Part shown: positions 31,901 through 38,352 of the stretch, one piece after another | Position numbering within the stretch: the stretch's first letter is position 1 | Layout of the letters: every line of letters starts with the position of its first letter | DNA from: a virus | DNA length: 38,352 nt | IMG/VR virus record: IMGVR_UViG_3300034168_000204 | Span: 1-38,352 of that record | Strand: one strand, 5' to 3' | Notes under the pieces: generated by a model | Databases searched by the model: none | The model's input: only the letters and a program-made list of their open reading frames with translations | What the model was told of the DNA's origin: nothing | Program-made: the position numbers and the translations under genes

Positions 31901-32061
31901 TACAGATCGTTAACCGTCATTGCTGGCGGCGCTGGAGAAGGCAACGCTACAGGAGCTGGTGTAGTTGCCACGGGTGTAGGTATGGGGGCTGGAGTTGCAG
32001 GCGATGTATCTTCAAATACATCTTTTCCAAATTGTTGTGCAAAATAATCAACTGGCATCAT
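28939..32061 (-). CDS. Large virion protein with DUF4214 repeats
   Basis: A 1040-residue protein. The ATG at 32061 is chosen because it forms an ATGA overlap with the upstream stop and has GGAAGG before it; a TTG 12 nt upstream is less likely. After a Pro/Thr-rich lead come DUF4214 units: LYTQYLGRAPDEGGLQYW (about 50-68) and LYQQYLGRAPDSQSVIDYW (about 212-230), with a weaker third (about 262-295). DUF4214 occurs in surface and adhesion-related proteins. The middle is helical and Lys-rich, and a Tyr/Gly-rich region with YGDGGDYEYPEM follows. The end is Gly/Ala-rich and hydrophobic. It is probably a tail or internal virion protein. Confidence 0.7.
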   Translation of the reverse strand: MMPVDYFAQQFGKDVFEDTSPATPAPIPTPVATTPAPVALPSPAPPAMTVNDLYTQYLGRAPDEGGLQYWQGAFGTGVVTPEQQASFMQAAQGELANRSVTEQQQLAPNLVNNQTVTNLSPQGVQKRIIDEEQKRAITEGRSIVSDGIASLPPKPIDTGGEGFKNDIDFSHHTVGGMFRPVDLGNGTFRTANGSLIDKEGYPVTDVASLYQQYLGRAPDSQSVIDYWKKEFGDSLDPSEIARFEAAANTEKTNTKAVNDLYASIGRTGMGTEINQIDQGGFEYWNKIAGSGLTPEQLKQRFNTEVNQFLIDRKDDPYSKFVAPTFLKSITDTIAKDTTLSAFDKNNKIFETAQSYGMDDAAIDKAFGKEAADAYRKDYGSQIKSFITTSLAKDEGTTFDEIATIKNESRTRGLDASEIAKYSGLKKDGVDSLFDAYDKGLANLAKGFEEAKTKAGTDATALSEAEANKAKTMLALQSQYKVTDEDLAKAGNTTVKAVQDYLNPVKEAPKTLEALMNDTKMSAAEIRAKIEELKTNPAVDGIYGAALQKFSEKAAKDYSGSYGGKNYESLNPIAVSTVLEQLKAQQAAGTAQYYQGGASGGKKGGFGSLDAMTEDMAKNLVAAGITDIRQVGEIPVYTPVEEMYKTYNGKQIRTQTDEDGKTSSYIYEPTGKMVTGSYGDGGDYEYPEMRMVAVPKDAKLESVYGLSKDGGEYGSYLEPVDSSKLTKDKNGKIVTQTSTAAGNKVTGELLSKASNYAERTGGNSWSGTFRGKGNTGYNVQFKDGNPIFYTSGASSSDMGQLAPLLAVASFIPGVAPFAQAINALYAASEGNWKQALLSALPVGGEIAKTLGASAGTLSNIGTASKIANVANAIDNKDILGLAMSGAGLASDKNLFGPDAFNPSANVVGNLSTKDLLSGASIAKAIENKDLTSLANIGAQMSGSSDAVTAAKGLSLIKALESKNPMAAIAQVASQLNLNKDVIGKAGGGLASLPGLIKNGGKDTLTDKTAFDGLGGSLVAKLLNQQPPAIREAMLKKMTQAA

Positions 32062-32405
32062 CCGACCTTCCAATTAGTTCCATCTGAGTAAACGGGCACA
32101 GCTACTGCCCCGCCAGTTACCACGGTTGCCCCAAACGTTGGGCCTAAAGCATCTGTTACAAAAGACCTTGCGCCCTTACCAGAAGTGACCGCGCTGGGTA
32201 GCGTAGCCACAGTGTAATTAACCAAGGGAGGCACTACGCCAGAAGTCATTAACTGAGTTGTTAAAGCATCAAGCCTATTAAAATACAGACGCAAAATGTT
32301 TAGCATCTGATCAAAATACACGCGGTCGTATTCCGTTGGAGGCAACGGCAGATTAGGCGCGGCTACCTTGTTTAGTTCAAAGTCGGTGGTAACAAGAAAG
32401 CTCAT
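32058..32405 (-). CDS. Small virion protein
   Basis: A 115-residue protein. The N-terminus MSFLVTTDFELNKVAAPNLP leads to a helix with DQMLNILRLYFNRLDALTTQ (about 32-51), a pattern recurrent in small structural proteins next to tail genes. The C-terminus (TLPSAVTSGKGARSFVTDAL, AVPVYSDGTNWKVG) is the short beta segment found at the end of many phage fibre proteins. It may be a fibre cap or an attachment subunit. It overlaps both neighbours by 4 nt. Confidence 0.6.
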   Translation of the reverse strand: MSFLVTTDFELNKVAAPNLPLPPTEYDRVYFDQMLNILRLYFNRLDALTTQLMTSGVVPPLVNYTVATLPSAVTSGKGARSFVTDALGPTFGATVVTGGAVAVPVYSDGTNWKVG

Positions 32406-34489
32406 CGTCTGCCGTCCGGTCTGATGTCAATACGGGTAGCACCCAACTGCCATGTTGTTCCAAGGTTGTCTGAACTAACCTTCAAGATTAACTGCCTGCC
32501 CCGCACACGGGTATTAATTTGGCCTGTAAAGCCTTCAGTCACTGTGTACTGAGCGCCCGTTAATTTATCTACATCTTTGTTTACCGCCGTGCCAGTACCA
32601 GAACCTGAGTTCTGCATAGGATACAAAGTGTACGTAACTTGCGGAGTTGGAGAAGCGTCTGAGCCTGAGAACGTTAAGTCAGGCAGCATTCTCCAAACAA
32701 AACCAAAGTGCTCGCCATCTTCAATGTCAAACTCTGAGGATGAGATGTAAGCCTCAATACCTGCGGGCGTACCTGTCTCATTATTGTCTAAGCCAAACTC
32801 TTGATCGACCAAGTTGTAGTTGTACGTAGCGGCAATAGGAAAGTCTCTTAGGCCAGAATCAAGCCAAGCTGTGCGCTCCATAGTGCCGTAGTACCAGATT
32901 TTCTCAAGGTAGTTGTACACCACATAACGGTTGGCAACTAAACTGCCAGCCGAGCAATAGAACCACCAGACTTCATTAAAGCCTTCGTTTGTACTGGCAA
33001 AAACCTGTTGGTTTTGCTGGAGGTTAATGTCTTGGTAAACGTACCGGCGAAGGTCGCATGGCAAAGTTTGCAAACGTCCATCGTACAGATAAAACTTATC
33101 CACACCCATCCAGTACACCACACCAGAAGCTTGAGCCGCTGCGTTTTGACCAAGGATAGAGATGTTATCTCCCATCAACTGGCTAGACCAAACCACTGGC
33201 GGGCCAATGTATTGGAGAGAATAAATGGCAGAATCAGTCCACACCAAAATCTCTTGGCGGGTTTGAATGGCAGTTACGATGCTTGAGCCGTGAGACAACG
33301 TAACACTACCGGCCTGATTAGTAGCAGAGGGTGTCCAGTTAACTACAGACTCCTGATCCGACCAGCGAATCAACATAGGATTTTGTGTGGTAGATCCTAG
33401 ATCATTACAGCCAAACGCAAAAACAAACCGACTAATGTCAGATACAAATACAAAGTTCTGAATGATTGGGCAGTCTGATGCACCCGCCAAACTTGCAATG
33501 TCTACACCATTAGGCATGATGTAGTGATCACCAGACTGCGTTCCTGTCGTGGTAATAGCCGCGCCGCCAACAGTGGCTGCTAGGTTAAATGTATTGCCAC
33601 TAGAGTTAATGACGTAGTAAATGGTTCCGGGAGACAAACCTGTAGGCAAAGCAGCAGGATACCCGCTGTTTGTAAGTATGACTGGAGAACCATTTGGCAA
33701 ACTATAAGCGGCAGTGACCACCGCAGGAGAAGCTATGGTAATTGAAGCTAAGGCAGCGTCTACGCCATAACCAGCATCCCAGTAGTAGATTGGGCCACCA
33801 CGGAAACCATAAACCAAGTCTTCACCAAAGTTGTTCTGGCTCCATAGACGAAGAGCAGAGGTAGATGTACCGCCAAATCCCCAAGTTCCTGCGCCCCACG
33901 TACCAGCACCCCAGCCGGCCAGTGGAATCTCGTATGGATCGCCTACGTTGATTTGATAGATTGCATTAACAGTCGAGCCACCACCAGCCGCTACAGTAGA
34001 AGTAGCCGCGCTAGAAGCTGTAATAGTGTAGGTATTAGCATCAACGTAAGTAATAGAATACTCACCGTTTAAATCAAGGCCACCTACGGGAGCTACGTTG
34101 CTAAACGTTACAAAGTCACCCGTGATTGCGCCGTGGGCTGCGTCTGTAACTGTAACTAGGGTAAGCAGGTTAGTTGTGGCAAACGGGTTACTTAGGATAG
34201 CCGAAGCGCGAATAGGCGTAATATCGTTGTACTCACCACCTAGTTCAAGGTAAAACTTTAAGTTAGTGCCTACACCAATTAGGTTTAAGTTGTCTAGCGT
34301 GATCCAGTTCCATAAGGAACGGCACAGACCTTGGAATGTAGACGCAGATATACGTGCCCAGCCACCAATCTTTTCAGGCGAGCCTTGGCGGAACCGCACT
34401 TTGTCAGACTCATACCAGCCACCTTCGTTGGTATAACGGGTGTTCTCCCGGTTAACTCCCGGTTTCAGTATAAGTTTTTTAAGTGCCAT
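32402..34489 (-). CDS. Large beta-rich tail/virion protein
   Basis: A 695-residue protein. The start NRENTRYTNEGGWYESDKVR and FRQGSPEKIGGWARI (about 13-47) is recognisable from tail or connector proteins of freshwater podovirus-like phages. The rest is mostly beta strands with many Gly, Thr and Asn, aromatic turns (VYNYLEKIWYYGTMERTAWL) and a C-terminus of RGRQLILKVSSDNLG, WQLGATRIDIRPDGRR. No enzyme motif is seen. It may be part of the tail tube/nozzle or a stabilisation protein, as its place beside the fibre-like gene suggests. Confidence 0.6.
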   Translation of the reverse strand: MALKKLILKPGVNRENTRYTNEGGWYESDKVRFRQGSPEKIGGWARISASTFQGLCRSLWNWITLDNLNLIGVGTNLKFYLELGGEYNDITPIRASAILSNPFATTNLLTLVTVTDAAHGAITGDFVTFSNVAPVGGLDLNGEYSITYVDANTYTITASSAATSTVAAGGGSTVNAIYQINVGDPYEIPLAGWGAGTWGAGTWGFGGTSTSALRLWSQNNFGEDLVYGFRGGPIYYWDAGYGVDAALASITIASPAVVTAAYSLPNGSPVILTNSGYPAALPTGLSPGTIYYVINSSGNTFNLAATVGGAAITTTGTQSGDHYIMPNGVDIASLAGASDCPIIQNFVFVSDISRFVFAFGCNDLGSTTQNPMLIRWSDQESVVNWTPSATNQAGSVTLSHGSSIVTAIQTRQEILVWTDSAIYSLQYIGPPVVWSSQLMGDNISILGQNAAAQASGVVYWMGVDKFYLYDGRLQTLPCDLRRYVYQDINLQQNQQVFASTNEGFNEVWWFYCSAGSLVANRYVVYNYLEKIWYYGTMERTAWLDSGLRDFPIAATYNYNLVDQEFGLDNNETGTPAGIEAYISSSEFDIEDGEHFGFVWRMLPDLTFSGSDASPTPQVTYTLYPMQNSGSGTGTAVNKDVDKLTGAQYTVTEGFTGQINTRVRGRQLILKVSSDNLGTTWQLGATRIDIRPDGRR

Positions 34490-34519
34490 AGCTTATTTTC
34501 CCATCAATTTGGGTGTGCA

Positions 34520-34948
34520 TCAAGCATACAGCCGAGTGCCTTGTTTGTCGATGATTAACGCTTGTTTTCTAGGTGCTCGGCTGGGCTCGTTTGGAATGCT
34601 CAAATGCGTCCAACGATCAAACTCACGTATCACTTGGTCGTAAGGTAAACCAGAGGCAATGATGGTTTTGACTACTTCATCTGGTGTTAGTTGAGGTACT
34701 CTGATGTCCACAGCACAACCAATGCGATGCTGGCTAGTATCTTTAGAACCCACAGCATCATTAACTTGCTTACTGCGAAAAGCTGAGTTAACCATAATTG
34801 GTCTTCCGCCCAAGGCAGTTTTGACCTCCTCAAGGAAGGCCGCAAGACGTTTGAGGTTTTCAAGTTCGGCTTCATTTGGGATATTGTCAAACTGGCGGTG
34901 GTCAGTGTGGGTTAGTTCTTCAAGTGTAAAGTGTTCAGTTAAATTCAT
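34520..34948 (-). CDS. M15 peptidase endolysin
   Basis: A 142-residue peptidoglycan peptidase of the M15A (D-Ala-D-Ala carboxypeptidase-like) family. NSAFRSKQVNDAVG at 54-67, SQHRIGCAVDIR at 72-83 with zinc ligands His74 and Asp81, and DRWTHLSI with His115. Length is typical of single-domain phage endolysins without a wall-binding domain. It has no signal peptide, so release depends on the holin encoded just upstream. The start overlaps the holin stop (ATGA). Confidence 0.9.
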   Translation of the reverse strand: MNLTEHFTLEELTHTDHRQFDNIPNEAELENLKRLAAFLEEVKTALGGRPIMVNSAFRSKQVNDAVGSKDTSQHRIGCAVDIRVPQLTPDEVVKTIIASGLPYDQVIREFDRWTHLSIPNEPSRAPRKQALIIDKQGTRLYA

Positions 34949-35352
34949 TTCTTCACCCTATCTGCAATTTTTTCCATAGTTCGGCCACCAAAGTAAAACG
35001 ACATTACCAGCATTCCCCACTGGCCGAGCAGCTCAACGTAAGCTCCGCGAGTCTCAAGTTCAAAGATAGAAGCAATCGCAAAGCCAGAATAGGCTACCAA
35101 CAAAAAGATTAATGTCATTGGGCGTATGTTCTTGGACAGCCAAGAATCACTGGACATATCAGCTTCAGTGCGTCTGGTGACATTCTCTTGCTCAACCTCA
35201 TATAACTTGGTTTCATTGGCCAACTTAGCCAGCTCGCCGTCTTGAGCCATCTTGGCCAGCTCAAGCTGCGCCTTGGCTTTGGCTTCTGGATCAGGAATTA
35301 ACTTGTCAATCAGCTTACCACCAACTTGTAGAAGTGCGTCTAGTCCTAGCAT
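34945..35352 (-). CDS. Holin (3TM gene-transfer-release type)
   Basis: A 135-residue protein. An N-terminal amphipathic helix (LDALLQVGGKLIDKLIP) is followed by a charged helical region, then two membrane helices at about 79-97 (MTLIFLLVAYSGFAIASIF) and 106-122 (VELLGQWGMLVMSFYFGG). The arrangement with RPMTL before the first helix and FGGRTMEKI after the second matches the GTA_holin_3TM family. It forms the membrane hole that releases the M15 peptidase. The ribosome site AAGGAT is good. Confidence 0.85.
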   Translation of the reverse strand: MLGLDALLQVGGKLIDKLIPDPEAKAKAQLELAKMAQDGELAKLANETKLYEVEQENVTRRTEADMSSDSWLSKNIRPMTLIFLLVAYSGFAIASIFELETRGAYVELLGQWGMLVMSFYFGGRTMEKIADRVKK

Positions 35353-35627
35353 TTTGTATCCTTTTTAGTGTCATCGTTCTGCATGAGTTTGATACCAGAC
35401 AGGAACCCAATCATGCCGCCGATAAGAGTAGAAAAAGCGGGTGAAATCATTTTGAAAATCTCTGCGTTGTCCACTTCCTTGGCCCACAGACCCAGCATAA
35501 AGCTGACCACCATGGCCAACACGGAGATACATAGGGTTGTGCTTACCATGAGGGTGACCCACAGCGTCAGCTTTTCCTTTGTCTCCATCTGAGGTTTCAC
35601 TGGAGTTTGTGTTGGTTTTCTGGTCAT
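35346..35627 (-). CDS. Two-helix membrane protein, lysis accessory
   Basis: A 93-residue protein. A polar, Lys/Thr-rich N-terminus (residues 1-19), membrane helix 1 at about 20-48 (LTLWVTLMVSTTLCISVLAM start), membrane helix 2 at about 60-80 (MISPAFSTLIGGMIGFLSGI), and a polar tail. Its position before the holin suggests a second holin or antiholin. It overlaps the genes on both sides, as in tight lysis cassettes. Confidence 0.65.
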   Translation of the reverse strand: MTRKPTQTPVKPQMETKEKLTLWVTLMVSTTLCISVLAMVVSFMLGLWAKEVDNAEIFKMISPAFSTLIGGMIGFLSGIKLMQNDDTKKDTKC

Positions 35628-35863
35628 ACAAGTTTGTCAATCTCGCGTTTAAGGTTTGTGATGTCAATGTTTATTGTGATCTGCCGCATCCTGTATTCAT
35701 AAATCTCATACTCATATTGGTGAAACTTCTTCACCTGCTGGTCAATCTGTGCCTGCACCGCCCTCTCAGCGTCTAAACGTTCCACCCGTTTGGCAAACAC
35801 CTTGGACTGCATTGGTGGGTTTGGCTGCACCACCGGATACCATTTGTCGTAACTGATCTTCAC
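35624..35863 (-). CDS. Small coiled-coil protein, possible spanin-like partner
   Basis: A 79-residue protein starting with GTG in a GTGA overlap with the upstream stop. Residues about 25-79 form a long coiled coil (ERLDAERAVQAQIDQQVKKF, then ITNLKREIDKLV). There is no signal peptide or membrane helix, so it is not a classical spanin. It could instead be a cytoplasmic regulator of the lysis proteins. The role is inferred from position only. Confidence 0.5.
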   Translation of the reverse strand: MKISYDKWYPVVQPNPPMQSKVFAKRVERLDAERAVQAQIDQQVKKFHQYEYEIYEYRMRQITINIDITNLKREIDKLV

Positions 35864-36147
35864 TTCTTTTCCCGATCAACTGCATCTTTGTATCCACGAA
35901 GTATTAGCCCTCTAGTTTCTGCTGAATCCGCTGTACCCGCCCATGAAGGCAAGTTGTTCCAAATGACCACATAGTCTTCGGATTTGCAATAAGGCGCATT
36001 GTTCTTTAACCACAGCACCATTTGAAGATGCCGTTCTGTGGGGTTGTGGATTGTGTAACCAATTCCATAGAACTCGCGCACATGGCATCCATTCTTGGCT
36101 ACGGCTCCAACTAGCCCTAACAGCATTAACAGAATGAGCCAGCGCAT
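35860..36147 (-). CDS. Small exported protein in the lysis cassette
   Basis: A 95-residue protein with an N-terminal hydrophobic segment (LILLMLLGLVGAVA, residues 4-17) that could be a signal peptide or anchor. The rest is soluble with HPTERHLQMVLWLKN-like features (NPTERHLQMVLWL at about 36-48) and YVVIWNNLPSWAGTADSAET (about 59-78). I have seen this start-and-middle pattern in freshwater phage lysis regions without a function. It has two Cys that could form a disulfide. A periplasmic role is inferred. Confidence 0.55.
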   Translation of the reverse strand: MRWLILLMLLGLVGAVAKNGCHVREFYGIGYTIHNPTERHLQMVLWLKNNAPYCKSEDYVVIWNNLPSWAGTADSAETRGLILRGYKDAVDREKK

Positions 36148-36156
36148 TAATGCCCT

Positions 36157-36912
36157 TCATTTCAGCGTCCTGTTCAGTTTGGTCATGTCAGCACACGTAT
36201 ATTTTTGATACCCATTTAATATAGGCATCGGAATAATCTCTATTTTGGCTGAAAATTCATCTGCTGCCAAGCGAGCCACATCCGCAAATGACATAGTCTG
36301 GCCAGTCCCAACATTCCATATTCCAGACTCAGGGATCTTAAAGAACTTCTTGTGAACATCAATGACCCGATCCACATGAATAAAGTCGCGTTTAAAGTCC
36401 TCACTACCTTCAAAGATTTTAATACATCCCGTCTTTGCTTGCTCGCGAAACTTGTGGAATGGCGAGGCCTGATCCCCTTTGTGATCCTCATGCGGGCCAT
36501 AGACGTTAAAGTACCTAAAGATCTGAACTGGAGATATAGGACTCATCATTTGAAAGTACCGTTCAATCAAATGCTTTGATTCGGCATAAAGATTAGCCGG
36601 CACTACTGGGTCATCCTCTTTAAAAGTTGCATTGTTTGGGCCGTACACAGAGGCAGAAGATGCAATTTGAAGCGGGATTTTGTACAGCTGGCACCGTTCC
36701 ATTAAAGTAATAGTAAACCCTACGTTTTGTTTACGCAGTGCCACCCAGTCATTACAGCGCGTATCTGAGATGGCACCCAGATGGATAACCCTATCTATTC
36801 CATAGAGGGAATACTCATCACCCCATTCACACAGATCTAGGTCGTGATCTGACAGGGCTTTGACCATGTTCTGGCCAATAAACCCTTTGTATCCAGTAAT
36901 TAAGATACGCAT
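36157..36912 (-). CDS. hldD: NAD-dependent epimerase, HldD-like
   Basis: A 251-residue short-chain dehydrogenase/reductase. Rossmann fold: MRILITGYKGFIGQNMVKAL with the GxxGxxG pattern at 7-13; HLGAISDT at 44-51; IASSASVYGP at 83-92; catalytic Tyr109 and Lys113 in YAESK; and RYFNVYGP downstream. The DHxxD, AISDT and SSASVYG segments point to ADP-L-glycero-D-manno-heptose 6-epimerase rather than GalE. It is shorter than cellular HldD (about 310). The ATG at 36912 is chosen, with AGGGG before it; an upstream reading from 36933 has no ribosome site. It follows the kinase gene with a 13-nt overlap. Confidence 0.8.
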   Translation of the reverse strand: MRILITGYKGFIGQNMVKALSDHDLDLCEWGDEYSLYGIDRVIHLGAISDTRCNDWVALRKQNVGFTITLMERCQLYKIPLQIASSASVYGPNNATFKEDDPVVPANLYAESKHLIERYFQMMSPISPVQIFRYFNVYGPHEDHKGDQASPFHKFREQAKTGCIKIFEGSEDFKRDFIHVDRVIDVHKKFFKIPESGIWNVGTGQTMSFADVARLAADEFSAKIEIIPMPILNGYQKYTCADMTKLNRTLK

Positions 36913-37610
36913 ACAGCCCCTATGCTCTGGCAAGATATTGCCGCTTTCTCATTGGCAAACGGCAAAGCTTGGCCCATGTCGCCAGTTTCTAAATGCTTGT
37001 AGACCATAGCTGCTAGGAATACGTCCCCTGCCCCGCAAACATCCACAACTTCTATCACCTTAGCCGGGTAGAGTGATTCTTTATATCCACATCCCTTAGC
37101 CCCGTAGGTAACAATTAAATGTTCTGGATCTGGGATAGACGTAGATTCGTACAGTTCCCGCTGGTTAATCTTGATGTAAATGCCGGGAAAGTCTGCCAAG
37201 TTCTTCTTCTTGGTATCCATGTAGATTGGCCCACGAAACTTCTGACGAAACTTCCAGATAACTTCGTCAGTTATAAAACCCTTATCATAGTCAGAGATAA
37301 CTATGGCATCGAAAAAGTACTTACTGCCGGTTTTATATGGCTTGGCTCGCACATCATGATCTACTCTGAGTAGATGTTCCCCCGTCCTGCGGTCTATGTA
37401 CCTGATCTTGCGCGAGATCTCCTCACTAACGGACAGGGTGACATTAGCCCCAAATGCCTTAAGATTCTGGGCTACGTTAAACGCCATACCCATCTTCTCT
37501 TCGCTATCCTCAAAGTTCAACAACGGCGCAGTGGATTCTGGATTTACTCTCCGGATTTCACCGTATCTGTACTCATCTATACAAACATCACCAATTACTA
37601 GAATGTTCAA
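36900..37610 (-). CDS. hldE1: PfkB sugar kinase, HldE kinase-domain-like
   Basis: A 236-residue ribokinase-family kinase starting with TTG after GGAGG. Residues 1-50 match the start of heptose-7-phosphate kinases (ILVIGDVCIDEYRYGEIRRV, PEST, GMAFNVAQNLKAFGANV), DAIVISDYDKGF at 101-112, and VVDVCGAGDVFLAAM at 188-202, with the PfkB anion hole and catalytic Asp196. Length is about 80 residues short of the usual kinase domain, so a lid segment is missing. The adenylyltransferase half of bacterial HldE is not fused but appears as a separate gene at the right edge. Its place in this cassette supports D-glycero-D-manno-heptose 7-phosphate as the substrate. Confidence 0.75.
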   Translation of the reverse strand: MNILVIGDVCIDEYRYGEIRRVNPESTAPLLNFEDSEEKMGMAFNVAQNLKAFGANVTLSVSEEISRKIRYIDRRTGEHLLRVDHDVRAKPYKTGSKYFFDAIVISDYDKGFITDEVIWKFRQKFRGPIYMDTKKKNLADFPGIYIKINQRELYESTSIPDPEHLIVTYGAKGCGYKESLYPAKVIEVVDVCGAGDVFLAAMVYKHLETGDMGQALPFANEKAAISCQSIGAVCVS

Positions 37611-37896
37611 AGTAAGCCTCCGCTTCTATTGCCTTGTCATCTATCCAAATATCATAGGTAGGTTTGTTGAAATTTAAAGTGGTGTACTTGCAGCCCCAGT
37701 AAGCAAGTTGTACTTTAGTAAATTCAGACCAATCTTTACCACTATTGCCGCCCCGGGCAGTCCAGTAATGGATCTCATTGCCTTGGTCAAATAGCTCGTT
37801 AATCTTAGTAATGCGCTGCACAATAGGCATTGACTCTGAATAGTTGCTAGATGGGCTGTTACAGATAGTGCCGTCAATATCAACCATGTATTTCAT
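37588..37896 (-). CDS. Small HAD phosphatase, possible GmhB role
   Basis: A 102-residue HAD-fold hydrolase. VDIDGTIC with nucleophile Asp6 and Asp8 (motif I), YWTARG with Thr46 (motif II), a Lys near 78, and IWIDDK with Asp86 and Asp87 (motif IV). It is a minimal, cap-less HAD. In heptose pathways a HAD phosphatase (GmhB) removes the 7-phosphate between the two HldE reactions; this gene lies between kinase and cupin, so that role is plausible. Known GmhB is longer (about 190), and this one could act on another sugar phosphate. Confidence 0.7.
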   Translation of the reverse strand: MKYMVDIDGTICNSPSSNYSESMPIVQRITKINELFDQGNEIHYWTARGGNSGKDWSEFTKVQLAYWGCKYTTLNFNKPTYDIWIDDKAIEAEAYFEHSSNW

Positions 37897-38246
37897 TGGC
37901 TGTCTCCCGGCTCAACTCGATAGTTGTCTTCTACGGAATCAGCAGTTGAGACTTCCAAGATCACACCTGCTGCTAGGCAAACTAGCTGGTGAGGGAGTAA
38001 TGGTGGGTTGTGCCATGTATCCCCTACGTTGAGTATCTTTTCATGGCGGCTGGCATCTTTGGTGTCAATCCAAATAACCTTGAATAGACCACTTTGGACT
38101 AGCCAAGTCTCATCTTTCTCAGCGTGGAAGTGCATAGAAAACTTAGCACCCTTGCGGAAAGTCATTAACTTCCCGCAGTATTTATCGTTGGTAGCCCAGA
38201 TTAGCTCCGACCCCCAGCCCTTTTTCACTATTCCTTTGAGTTGCAT
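37893..38246 (-). CDS. Cupin-fold sugar-phosphate isomerase-like protein
   Basis: A 117-residue protein with the cupin metal motif HFHAEKDETW (His39, His41, Glu46), preceded by KGWGSELIW and YCGKLMTFRKG as in mannose-6-phosphate isomerase-type cupins. The second half has GDTWHNPPLLPHQLVCLAAG. It probably binds a sugar nucleotide or phosphate. Small cupins of this type accompany heptose-modifying gene sets. It starts inside the tail of the upstream gene with a large 65-nt overlap. Confidence 0.75.
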   Translation of the reverse strand: MQLKGIVKKGWGSELIWATNDKYCGKLMTFRKGAKFSMHFHAEKDETWLVQSGLFKVIWIDTKDASRHEKILNVGDTWHNPPLLPHQLVCLAAGVILEVSTADSVEDNYRVEPGDSQ

Positions 38247-38352
38247 TGATTATCCTTGTTGATGAATAGCCATCTAGGAAAGGAATGATAACTGTCTGTT
38301 TGACCAAGGTGAACCCAACAACCTGCTCAGGCTTGTAATCTCCACCTTTTGT
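38182..38352 (-). CDS. hldE2: C-terminal end of heptose-1-phosphate adenylyltransferase (partial)
   Basis: Only the last 56 residues are inside the window. TKGGDYKPEQVVG, then VIIPFLDGYSSTRIINA, is the closing part of the nucleotidyltransferase domain of HldE/RfaE2 (typical KGGDYK...G.STT.II). The domain adds AMP to heptose 1-phosphate. It is a separate gene here, unlike the fused cellular HldE. A non-typical tail of about 16 residues after the ISOLEUCINE-rich end reads through the start of the cupin gene. The rest of the gene, and any GmhA isomerase, lie to the right of the window. Confidence 0.75.
   Translation of the reverse strand, partial: TKGGDYKPEQVVGFTLVKQTVIIPFLDGYSSTRIINATQRNSEKGLGVGANLGYQR

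Noticed and set aside
17083-34489. Diversity-generating retroelement or tail-fibre variable repeat
   Set aside because: No reverse transcriptase gene and no template/variable repeat pair noticed in the window.
35912-36160. Alternative 82-residue minus-strand frame over the exported protein gene
   Set aside because: The frame at 35860-36147 has a hydrophobic export segment and a GTGA-coupled neighbour; this one has neither.

Overview
The window is a stretch of a tailed double-stranded DNA phage (or prophage) genome. It carries both terminase subunits, a DNA replication and recombination region, a long block of virion proteins, a lysis cassette, and the start of a sugar-biosynthesis cassette. 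The heptose (LPS-core sugar) genes and the sigma70-like promoters suggest a Gram-negative host. The style of the virion proteins resembles uncultured freshwater phages of proteobacteria. No integrase, portal or major capsid gene is visible, so the window is partial at both ends. Many neighbours overlap by 4 nt (ATGA-type), and several genes use TTG or GTG starts.

Layout: (1) 1-2551, minus strand: TerS, a small LexA-type winged-helix protein, and TerL, which runs off the left edge. (2) 2728-6036, plus strand: an operon of about ten small, mostly unknown proteins behind a good TTGACA promoter. Its first three quarters, and terS beside it, are visibly richer in G+C than the rest. Inverted copies of a 43-bp palindrome-plus-iteron element lie at 1710-1752 and 6038-6080 and bracket this segment. 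(3) 12260-6077, minus strand: an early operon with two small membrane/unknown proteins, a protein with RAMP/Cas7-like sequence features, a 690-nt degenerate pentanucleotide array, a ParB-like protein, an SF2 helicase and a Toprim primase. (4) 12310-12950: a gene-free region with a predicted small RNA that has its own promoter and terminator-like T-tract, further strong RNA-like stems, and the terminator of the next gene. (5) 13465-13004 minus, RuvC-like resolvase, divergent from 13542-17099 plus: a Cas4/RecB-type nuclease, an ERF annealing protein, an SSB-like protein and small regulators. (6) 34489-17083, minus: eight virion genes including a 2360-residue polyvalent protein with an HELGH metallopeptidase motif. 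(7) 36147-34520, minus: lysis genes (M15 peptidase, 3-TM-type holin and accessory proteins). (8) 38352-36157, minus: a heptose cassette (adenylyltransferase end, cupin, HAD phosphatase, PfkB kinase, NAD-dependent epimerase).

How the parts work together: ERF, the Cas4-like nuclease, the RuvC-like resolvase, helicase, primase and an SSB-like protein form a recombination-dependent replication set. TerS and TerL package the product. The virion block probably includes ejected internal proteins. The heptose cassette could supply ADP-heptose for remodelling the host surface or for decorating a virion component. The least explained parts are the pentanucleotide array with its RAMP-like neighbour, the structured RNA region, and the inverted elements around the GC-rich module. 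All functional calls come from reading motifs; no database search was run.
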